Shown here: one piece after another, positions 37,101-47,200 of the stretch
How the letters are laid out: each line of letters begins with the position of its first letter
How positions within the stretch are numbered: the first letter of the stretch is position 1
Assembly (NCBI GenBank): GCA_973895155.1
Contig: OZ316893.1
Span: forward strand, 6,324,001 to 6,388,000
Source: Marsupella aquatica
Taxonomy: Eukaryota; Marchantiophyta
Direction: 5' to 3'
Length of the DNA stretch: 64,000 bases
Notes under the pieces: generated by a model
What the model was told of the DNA's origin: nothing
The model's database searches: none
The model's input: the letters and a program-made list of their open reading frames with translations, nothing else
Program-made: the position numbers and the translations under genes

Positions 37101-37757
37101 TCCCCACTTAGTGCCTTCTTCGTCTTTCCAAATCCAGTCTTCATAAATTCATGAGACCGTTTCCCAGACATCCAAATAGGCATTGAACCTTCCAGATTAC
37201 TCCCCAATTTGTCCTTTGTTGGTGACAAAGGAGATACAACTTGACGTCCATGGGGACCAATACTCTCCAAGGAGTCAGAGGAGCTCCCTGACCTCTCTTT
37301 ACCACCGACCAATGATTTCTTCCCACTAATTGCAAGCTCGGGGGGGTCACTTCCATGGAAGTGACATATCATGTGCGACGAAGTATAGGGCCATTTAAAT
37401 GGTTTTGGCGGAAGACTTATTAAGTCTTCTATGGAAATATAGGGTTGTTTAATTGCAAAATGCATACGTGTCATCACATGATTGGTGTCGTACAACTTTC
37501 TAGAAAGTGACTTAGGGGGGTCATAAATGACCCAAACCGTCGCACGTGATGTATGACCCTTCATATAGTGACCCCCCCGAGATTGCAAGTCGTAAAGGAC
37601 TACGTTTTAACTTGCTCATAGGGGTGGGGGGTGGCATATCTAAAACAGTAGTTATTCCAGGGATATCTGGGCCAACCACTGTGCAGGGGCCATCCGGCAA
37701 TGAAACATCATCAGAAACTCCATCTGAATAATCATCTGATTCGTAACATGCCGCCAT
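34106..37757 (-). CDS. DUF7869-like DDE-type transposase, interrupted by a MITE
   Basis: Exons (minus): 37757-35938 (contains the MITE 37337-37581), 35838-34809, 34730-34106. Removing the MITE plus one 8-bp target copy leaves 1567 bp in the first exon, exactly the phase needed for the next splice. The intact protein would be about 1073 aa. The N-terminal third is Ser-rich and disordered. A Cys-containing region (FSACADCEEF) follows. The core has VVIDGMDQKKT, LYLQLDNTSRENKNN and VGHTHDQIDQMFSRFS, the conserved acidic/His blocks of a DDE-like transposase/integrase family usually labelled DUF7869 (name from memory). The C-terminus has a small chromatin-module-like segment (SETFWVAKVERI). With the MITE in place the frame is broken after about residue 60. 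It lies head-to-head with ParB-methylase gene 2 (promoter interval 37758-38540). Confidence 0.75.
37337..37581. mobile_element. MITE, family 1, copy A (245 bp)
   Basis: Terminal inverted repeats CTCGGGGGGGTCACT at both ends, with a perfect 8-bp target duplication attgcaag (37329-37336 and 37582-37589). Several internal short palindromes (cacttccatggaagtg, gacttattaagtc, ctttctagaaag). About 95% identical by eye to the inverted copy at 45752-45999. It lies in exon 1 of the transposase gene and shifts its frame (+253 bp). Confidence 0.93.
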
Positions 37758-38540
37758 TCGAAAAACTAGTGCAAATTGACAAGAAACTCAGAAAATCAGT
37801 AAAATCTAACAAATCTTCTCAAAATAATGACCAAGAGTCATGAATAAACGAGCCTATTTATAGTTTTTCACGGATTGTTGTGACTTTTTAACTTCAAAAA
37901 TATCAAATATTCATGAAATTTGCAAGCTTTTTCACGTTAATATCCCAAAATATTCATGAATAATTAGCCCGAAAACATTGATTTATCATGATTCGGGGTT
38001 AATTTTACTAAGTCGCGCCTGATCCGTGATTAGTATGTATAACCAAGGAACACGGGGCAGCCCATTCATTTTCACTCAATGTCATTTGGATTTCCTTTGT
38101 AAAAGAGTGAAAAACAATCTCGTTGTCCAATTTCGTGCCATTTTCAGCACTCATCGGCGACGTGTCGCGAGTTGTCGCGGTCGCACTTCATTTCGACCCT
38201 GTTTTAGGTAGTAATTTAGGCCCTGGGTGATTTCTTCACGTCACCCCCCCCCCTCCGAACCCTATTTTAAATAGCCTTCTGCATCACCGAGGTGTACAAG
38301 AAAAGAGAGAGGAGACTCCCTTCATGAATTCATGAAGGTCGGAGCGAGAGGGAGACTCCCTTCATGAATTCATGATAGGAGTCCTGGGGTGGTCGAGAGC
38401 GTTGTTAGATCCGTAAGGACACGGCTTTAGTAGCCATTTATTGGCACATTCCTTGGTTCTGTGGCACTTTGTCTCGCAGGTTGGGGTTGAAGTGGACTGA
38501 TTTTGTGGTATGTTCTCAGGTTTGAAGATCAGGCAAAAAC
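37758..38540. promoter_or_regulatory. Divergent promoter region between transposase and ParB-methylase 2
   Basis: 783 bp separate the two start codons. AT-rich near the transposase start. A C-run (about 38245-38254) is followed by 'ctattttaaatagcc', a weak TATA-like element for the + gene. A 27-bp direct repeat containing 'gggagactcccttcatgaat' occurs at about 38308 and 38349. Many copies of the palindrome ttcatgaa/tcatga occur here. Regulatory function is inferred from position only. Confidence 0.4.
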
Positions 38541-41500
38541 ATGACAATGTCGCAAGAAGAGCTGGTGGATGACATCTTTTCGCGCCATCCTTTGACGGAC
38601 TTCCACAACTCATCCTGGACAATTTCCTTAGGGACGGAAACATGGAAGAAGCCCTTCCTAATGCTGTGTGTATTTGAGGGGCTTCCATCGGGGGCATTAG
38701 GGTGGGTAAATTACGGCCGCATCGATGTATTTCGACGGGGCGACGAAGTTGTGAACATGTTGATCACAACGAAGGAAACATCAACTTTGATTGTCGTGGA
38801 TGTGGAGAGGTTTTCTGGAACGGCTGCCACCTGCTATCTCGATGAGGACATCGATAGCATCATTGAGACTGTCAAGTCTCTTTTGAGTGAGGAACGTTAC
38901 CACGACGTCGCGGGAAAGATTTCCAGTTTTGTGTTCGAATTTCACGCTAGCACTTTAAAGAGTGCAATCCAAAAATCAAGAGAGATTCTCCGGAAAAGGT
39001 CGGCAGAGAAGGGGGTAAGTCGTACACCCAAATCTGGGGCTTCCGGTGTTCCTTCTGGATCCAGGCCTAGCATTTTACCCAATGATATTTTGACCGTGGT
39101 AGCGCCTACAACCTCCCGGGAAGCAGCAGCATCTGGAGGGGGATCTCAAGTTGGCAGATCATCCCAGGGAACGGCTTTGACTGGTGGGTCGGCACAAGGT
39201 ACGACTGGAACTCGCATTTCTTCAAAGAAGCGACCTGCTATGACTCCTGAGCCTACCGAGCCCAGTGCTACAAAGTCAAAAAAGAAGACTTTGGAGAAAA
39301 TTCCAACGCATTTGGAGCAAAAGGCTCAATCAATGTCAATGGATGCACGGGTATTGTACCAGGAGGAGATTCTGGGAAGATGTGGTGTTCAAGAGGAGAC
39401 CGTGACCGTTGACATTGGTCAACTTTACCCTCCAGTGAGAGAGAAGGCTGTGGGCTTGCCCATTTACCAGGTCCGACACATCCAACCATATTTCTTGACC
39501 CAATTGACCTTGCGGATGAAGACTGTAGGTGCCAGTCCACTTGCAGCTCCGTTTGTCCTCTTGGTGGATCCAAAGGAGTGTGCTACTAGGCAAGACTTTG
39601 ATTTTTCAAGGAAAGCTGATTACCATTATTATGTGATTGGGGGCAACCATTCAGCCTGTGCCAAAGCAGACCTTGCTCTTCAGTTCCCTAACAACAAGGC
39701 ATTTCGGAGAGTGCAATCTTGGATATTTGCGGGATTGAGTGTGCAAGAGGCAAGAAACCTGGCGTGGAGTCACAATATTGATTCTGAATTTCGACAACAG
39801 ATGACGACAATCCAGAGAGTAAATTATATTCACATGAGATTTGTTGAGAATGGATTGTCGTCCAACCAGGATTTCAAGAAAGAGTGTGCTACTGAAATCA
39901 ATCTCAAGGATTGGGGTGTACGAAAGGATGCTGAGGTTCTTAATGCCAATGATAACCTATTTCAGTTGGCATTCCGACAAGATCCTGTGTGGTCATTTGT
40001 GAGGCAGATTTGTGACAAGTGGGAGATGTGTGAGATCAAAGGTCAAAAAGGAGACAAGGGCAAGAAGAAAGTCTTTAAGTCTGGAGATGCCAAATTGCCT
40101 TATGAGGACATGAAATTAACAGAGTGGAGACACATGCAGGCCTTGAAAGATCCTGATATGATTTGCCCAGTGTTACAGAGAGTTCTTACTAAAGAACTCT
40201 CTTTACAAGAAATGGGTCACGAATTTACTCGACACAAATTTCAGATGCAGGTGCAGAAGGCCTTCCTCACATGTCTACACGAGGAGAGTTGGTCAGGTTG
40301 TAAAACCAAGTACCCTGAGCATTGCACAGACAATGTGCTTAAGAATTTTGTACCTATTTTCCAGACATGGGTAAGATTCTGTCACCTTTCTTCGAATGAT
40401 TGTTTGAATTCATTTAATATTTGGAATCCTTGTTTCTAATTCTACAGTTCCTTTTTGTAGAAAGATACCACCTCCCGGAAAAAGAAGGGAGATGAGGAAG
40501 GCAAAGATCTCAAGTCATTCCCGGAAAAATTCAATGCGCATATTGTGCAAGCCCAAAATTGGCTATCCATGAAGACTTCTAGTCGGCAAACCCAAGAGGG
40601 GGAACTTCATCCAAATTCGTTTGAGCATCCAGAGTTTGGTGATGTGCACTATGATATTTTTACTCATGATGCTCAGCAATTACATGAGGTGGTTCCGGGT
40701 CAGGCTTACACATTAGCTTTAGTGGATATTCCCTACGGGTTTGCATTGCCTGGATGTCTTCATGAAGACACTATTGGATGGGGAACTGAGGAGATCACAA
40801 AAATGGTCCAATCGTTCAAGGTGGCTACTACTGCAAAGTTGTGGCGTATTATCATTCACCACAGCCTTGACCAATATGAGGCCATCAAGACCGTTTTGAA
40901 AGCGGAGTGTAATGGAGGGTTCCAGAATTGTGTGTGGTAAGAAATATTTGTTTTTGAAAAAAACAACTATTAGTTATTCATGATTTCATGAACCATGTTT
41001 CTCAGTTTAAATAACTCCTTGACTTTTTGTGACTTTTCAGGGTTAAGGATAATGTGAAGAATGCTGGTGGACCAAGATTGAACAACAACTTTGAGTGCTT
41101 TACAATTGGCTTTCACAGCCAGGATGGTAAACGGTCATTGGAGCACTTCAATTTTGACACAAATGAATCAAGGAACAATGTGGTTGTATGCGCAATTGTG
41201 ACTAAGAAGCTGAAACACAACGGGGATAACAAGGCAGTGAATGTTTATCAGAAACCACGTGCATTGTTAGATTGGGAAGTGAGTCATTTTAGTCAGGTTG
41301 GAGACTGGGTTTTGGATATTTGTTCATGATCAGGGACTGGGACAACCTCCTCCTTGGCCATGGGGAGACATTGCGTTGCCATTGAGATTGACGAGCGACA
41401 GAGCAGTGTGTTGAAAGGGAGGATTCTTAACCTTGCAGATAACATTGAAGAGGAAGACGGACAGGGGGAGATGGATGAGGAGAGTGAGGAAGACATTCCT

Positions 41501-41602
41501 CAGGCCGGAGAGGATAGCGTGGTTGACGATGCCACAATTGTTCCAGAATTGACGACAGGGACTTCCGGAACCGAGGAAGGGGAAGCGGTCCCTTTGGATT
41601 AG
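38541..41602 (+). CDS. ParB-like + DNA methyltransferase gene 2 (in-frame TGA)
   Basis: Exons 38541-40370, 40461-40936, 41041-41602, with good GT/AG borders and phases. Residues 1-150: unrecognised folded domain. About 150-270: Ser/Thr/Gly/Lys linker. About 290-450: ParB-like domain with VDIGQLYPP, VRHIQPYFLTQLTLRM and YYVIGGNHSACAKADLA (about residue 366). About 690-900: a DNA N6/N4 methyltransferase of the motif IV-then-I order, with ALVDIPYGF (about residue 699; DPPY-type catalytic motif with Ile for the first Pro), then QKPRALLDWEVS, GDWVLDICS and SGTGTTSSLAMGRHCVAIE (SAM-binding). An acidic tail ends at TAG 41600-41602. Oddity: a TGA (41327-41329, codon 865) splits DICS from SGTGTTS. The surrounding TCATGATCA looks like a 6-bp insertion. 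The enzyme would lack its SAM pocket unless the stop is read through or is an assembly error. Family-level inference: DNA adenine or cytosine-N4 methylation guided by a ParB-type module. Confidence 0.75.
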
Positions 41603-42280
41603 ACTAGATAAATAGAGGGACTCGTAGCATTTGAAACCACTTGGGCTTAAGTTGGGTTATATTTTGTAAAACTTTGAGTTTGACTTAAACTCTGATCGAT
41701 GAGTTTGATTTTGATTACTTTTATAAAGTGCATATTTCAAGGTTTATACAATTGTGAGAATATCATATAAGATATGCTTAGATTTTGGTGGTAAAATTCT
41801 CTTGAGTCTAGTTTGGAAAATACATACCATTTTTTGGTGGTTTTTTGGTATACATTTTTTAATATCATGAAGATTTTGAAAAGAGAAATAAGGCTTTGGA
41901 CTCATCCCTTAAGGCTTCTTGTTTCCATTGAGAAACTTTGGAATTTATAAAGAACCGCCAAACATCCAGTTTTAACCTCTCCTCTTTTATTTTAGATATA
42001 TGCAAGAAAATTTGTTCCTTCTACACTATTGAAGCATCTAGTTAACCAGCTTACATATAGCTACCCTTCAACACTATATTTTAGTCATTTGGTTGACTAG
42101 TAAAATGATAGCATAAAGTCAAGTGAGTTTGGGGTTCAAGAATCATTTCCAATACAGGTAACTCTCAATTAATTGCTCCATTGAAAAATATTCCATTGAT
42201 ATTTGCAAATTTTGAAATCATATAACTAAGTTACCTAGTGTTGTCTGATTTTGTTGAATTGAGAAGATCCTAGTGAAACT
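41603..42280. other. 3' flank of ParB-methylase 2
   Basis: AT-rich, no coding segment. It leads directly into the palindrome array. Confidence 0.5.
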
Positions 42281-42282
42281 CA

Positions 42283-43985
42283 GGATAGGGATCATCCCTA
42301 TCCACCATTTGGATAAGGATTTTATTGTCTAGAGATCAAGTCTACTTAAATACTTGCATTGTCCTTGTCAGCTGTTTGGATAGGGATCATCCCTATCCAC
42401 CATTTGGACAGGGATTTTATTGTCTAGAGATCAAGTCTACTTAAATACTTGGATTATCCTTGTCAAGTGTTTGGATAGGGATCATCCCTATCCACCATTT
42501 GGACAGGGATCTTACTATCTTTAGATCAAGTTCACATACTTGGATTGTCCATGTCTGCTGTTTGGATAGACATGATCCCTATCCTCCACTTGGACAAGGA
42601 TGATCCCTATCTGCCTTTTGGACAGGGATCATCTCTATCCGCCATTTGGGCAGGGATCATCCATATCCGCTATTTGGACAAGGATCATTCCTATCAACCA
42701 TTTGGACAGGGATCATTCCTATCAACCATTTGGACAGGGATCATCTCTATCCGCCATTTGGACAGGGATCAGCCCTATCCACCATTTGGACAGGGATCAT
42801 CAATATCAGCCATTTGGACAGGGATCATCCCTATCAACCATTTGGACAGGGATCATCTCTATCCACCATTTGGACAGGGATCAGCCCTATCCGCCGTTTG
42901 GACAGGGATCATCAATATCCGCCATTTGGACAAGGATCATCCCTATCAACCATTTGGACAGGGATCCTCTCTATCCGCCATTTGGACAGGGATCAGCCCT
43001 ATCCGCAGTTTGGATAGGGATCATCAATATCAGCCATTTGGACAGGGATCATCCCTATCAACCATTTGGACAGGGATCATCTCTATCCGCCATTTGGACA
43101 GGGATCAGCCCTATCCGCCGTTTGGACAGGGATCATCAATATCAGCCATTTGGACAGGGATCATCCCTATCAACCATTTGGATAGGGATCATCTCTATCC
43201 GCCATTTGGACAGGGATCAGCCCTATCCGTCGTTTGGACAGGGATCATCTCTTTCAGCCATTTAGACAGGGATCATCTATATCCACCTTTTTGGACAGGG
43301 ATCATATGACCCTGGCTATCCATCATGTAGACAGGGATCATCCTTGTCCGCAATTTGGACAGGATCATCCCTATCTGTCTTTTGGACTCTATCATCTCTA
43401 TTCGCCTTTTGGACAGGGATCATCTTCATTCGCCGTTTGGACAGGGATCATCCCTATCCGCCGTTTGGGCAGCGATCATCCATATCAGCTATTTGGACAG
43501 GGATCATCCCTATCAACCATTTGGACGGGGATCATCTCTATCCGCCATTTGGTCAGGGATCATCCCTATCTATCGTTTGGATTGGGATCATCTATATTAG
43601 CCATTTGGACAGGGATCATTTCTATCCACATTTTTGGACAGGGATCATATAACCCTATCCATCATGTAGACAGGGATTGACCCTGTCCACAATTTGGACA
43701 GGATCAACCCTATCTATCTTTTGGACTCTTTCATCTCTATCCGCCTTTTGGACAGGGATCATCTTCATCCGCCATTTGGATAGGGTTTATCCCTATCCAA
43801 TATTTAGACACTCACGGATCATCCCTATTAACCGTTTTGGACAACGATCATCCGTATCCGCCTTTTGGACACGGATCATCCCTATGCATTTTCACGACAA
43901 GGATCACCCTATCCAGCATTTGGGCAGGGATCATCCCTATCCGGTGTTTGGACAAGGATCACCCTATCCTCCATTTGGACAGGGA
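42283..43985. repeat. Palindrome minisatellite: ~95-bp units, then ~28-bp units
   Basis: The first three units (starts 42283, 42378, 42473) are 95 bp and carry ggatagggat-c-atccctatcc plus a spacer with 'tctagagatcaagtctactt'. From about 42563 to 43985 the unit shrinks to about 28 bp ('catttggacagggatcatcc', then 'ctatccgc'), giving roughly 50 copies, with local 84-bp (three-unit) periodicity. The palindrome half-site is GGAYAGGGAT and most units contain GATC. Because 28 is not a multiple of 3 and the unit lacks stops, all three forward frames stay open for hundreds of codons. These are not genes. Confidence 0.97.
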
Positions 43986-44140
43986 CATGTGACATATGAC
44001 AAAGATGCATGCTGATCACCAAGAACTAACATAGCAGACACTCGGTCCAATGGATTAATTGCCTTCTTGCCATTGTGAGGTGGGTCTTGGTCTCCAAAAC
44101 CATATAGATCTCCATTTGGAAGTATGGACACTGAGTATTC
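43985..44140 (-). pseudogene. Duplicated transposase fragment at the array edge
   Basis: About 150 bp identical by eye to 45461-45613 (both read 'gtgacatatgacaaagatgc' through 'atggacactgagtatt') in the same orientation. It abuts the last array unit directly. It encodes only a fragment of the neighbouring transposase. Confidence 0.85.
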
Positions 44141-44289
44141 TCCTTATTAGTAGTGTAATAGGTCTTCTGGGCTATCCTAGTTAGCCTATCCTTTGACATG
44201 AAAGGATTGCAGCACAATTGACTCACAAGAGTGGACTTGTAGATAGTCCTTCCCTCATAAGTTACAGTAGACATTACTGACCAGGGTGT

Positions 44290-47200
44290 CTACACATCAA
44301 TTAAGTCTGCTTGAACTCCAGCCAAGACATGCCTTACTTCATGTCCTAGTGTTTCCATCTCACAAAATGGGTTAGTATCCACCTCAATCAAACAATCATC
44401 AACTGTTAGTGGCTCAATACAATCCTGACTGTCCAGAGTGTCCCATGAATCAATCTGATTGAGATCTTCTTCAGGATCTTCAAACTCTAGAAACTCTCCA
44501 ATTGGGGGCTCAGGTCTAGGGCCTACAGTAGATCGATGCTCAACTGTGTCTTCAGCATCATCACATAACACAGCCTCTTTCATGACACTTGTATCCGGCC
44601 AAGTCTCTGCCTCCACCTCCCAAGGATGAACCCACCATTGTCTTTTCGCTGCTGGCAAAGAACTCCTTGGTGACATGTTCAGCTTGCACAACAAATCCTT
44701 TGCTTCCTGCAAACCTTCCTTTAGAGCATCAACAACCAGCTCATTAGTCAGAACTGCAGAGTAATCAAATAAATTTGGAGCTTGTTCTCCTTCATCCAAA
44801 GGATGTAAAGTTGCCCAAACATGATCCTGTTTATCATGTGATCGACGTATCTTCAATCCCTCTGGTCCATACTCTAATCCAGCTAGTCGATTCAGTCCCA
44901 CTGCATTGTCCAGTAGAGATCCAAAGTCATAATTTCTCTCATGGCCACTCATGCCACCTACCTTGCTGAAAAATATCTCCCAACAATCTGATCCCAGCAA
45001 GTGAAATGGAACTTACAGATATGGGAACTTGTCCCAAAAGGCACAGACTAACAATACTACAAAATGGCAAGACATGTTGATACCATGGAAAGCCTGCACA
45101 GAAATCATGTTCTTCTCTGTGATAGATCCAGCATTCCCTGTCATAGAATGATCACCATACCTCAACCATAGCCTCCACAATCGGAAGAACCAAGATACCT
45201 TTGATGCCAAGACAACACGGGTTCTTAGGTCATGCTTAACAGAGAAGAAAATATCTATGTAGTCTACACAAACTTCCAAGTATATCATGGTCCCAAAGCT
45301 TCTGTCATGACGAACATCTCGTCGCTCATACATATGCTGTAGGCAGGCCTGCACTCTCCTAGAAGCTATTTGTTGTGGGCCAGCCCAGTTTTGTCTATCT
45401 GTCCTATTCACATCATCCCAATGCAAACCATGCTCGTGAATTGCATAATGGTTATAAACAGATGTGACATATGACAAAGATGCATGCTGATCACCAAGAA
45501 CTAACATAGCAGACACTCGGTCCAATGGATTAATTGCCTTCTTGCCATTGTGAGGTGGGTCTTGGTCTCCAAAACCATATAGATCTCCATTTGGAAGTAT
45601 GGACACTGAGTATTGCCACCCAACCCATCCCACACTGTACCTAGGAAAGGAACCATTCACAGCAGTATAATCTTCCATCATCAATTTCCTGCGACAAGCA
45701 TCACCATCACTAGCATGGCCCAACAAAGGACCAACACTGTCTCTGCAATGTCTCGGGGGGTCACTATATGAAGGGTCATACATCACGTGCGACGGTTTGG
45801 GTCATTTATGACCCCCCTAAGTCACTTTCTAGAAAGTTGTACGGCACCAATCATGTGATGACACGTATGCATTTTGCAATTAAACAACCCTATATTAATT
45901 TCCATAGAAGACTTAATAAGTCTTCCGCCAAAACCATTTAAATGGCCCTATACTTCGTCGCACATGATATGCCACTTCCATGGAAGTGACCCCTCCGAGT
46001 GCAATGTGTGTCCCACATAGACTTTAGCTGCACCCAATGCTCTCTTACCCAGGTAGCTTTAAACTTGTTACATGTTGGTAGAACACACAATGCCAATTTA
46101 GGCATCTTTGCATGCAAAGGATTGACAATGATTACTCTAGCATACATGCCTTTGGCATACTACTCAAAAGTACTTACAATCTTGTCATACCCTTCAGTAC
46201 CTGCTCCAACCAGTACTTCCAAGCCAAAAGAACATGTGTGCTCTTCTAAGGGGCCACAAAAACCAATGAGGGTGTCATATTTAGCTTCCCATCTGTCACA
46301 CACAATACAATACCGACATTAGCTCATGACTTGCAAGATCACCCAACACATTCAAAAGAAGAAGCTAATTTACGGCAGAGACAAAAACACAAACCTAGGT
46401 CTCTCTTTTATCCTTGTTTCATCTGCAAACATTAATGGTACATCTCCTGAAATTCCAAGTGACTGCTTTGATGCACATAGTGCTCTACACACCTCCTGGA
46501 ATATCTCTTTGCGAATGCCAGGTCTAAAGGGTGGTAGTTTTGCTCTGTCACGTTTCAAGGTCTTCATACCTGGACCACCTAGGTTTGCCTGGAAACAATG
46601 GGCCACTTGTCTACCTCCAAACTGGAACATGGCTTGGGAAAAGGCCTTGGTTCTCTTACTATAACAATAACCCTTAGCAATTCTCTGCAAGTTCTTGGCT
46701 ACATCTGTCAAGAAATCCCACAACCCTTCCTTGCCACCAAAAGCACCACACCTATGTCCATTCACTATATTCCTCAAAAACAGTCTTAAATCTTTCCTAT
46801 CATGGGCTACTCCTAATAAATCTTCTAGCTTCTTTCGCCTAACCGGGCGCCTAACACTCAGGGCACAAATTTTCTGAGCCTGTTGTGCCAACAGCCAACG
46901 TTGTTTCCTAAAGCGAGTGGTGAGGTTACCAACATGTTCCCTCAATTCGGTTTTGGTCAAGTATGCCAACCTCATCCCACCATGTGTAGTTCTTTCTCCT
47001 CTATGCACTAAAGCTTCCGCTTCCCTGTGCACCCTGCCACGAAAATCATCTTCACGTTTTATAGAATCACATAGAGTGCAAGTGAGGTTCTGAAAACCAC
47101 CTCCATTAATGGACACCCTGTGACATTGCTTGTGCCTAAAACAACCTTGTATATGTACAACTGACTGGCTAGTTACATTGAAAACCTCAGCATAGGCTGT

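Noticed and set aside
42545-43680. Long plus-strand open frames (up to 254 codons) in several phases
   Set aside because: They are translations of the stop-free 28-bp palindrome repeat in every frame and have no independent coding signal.
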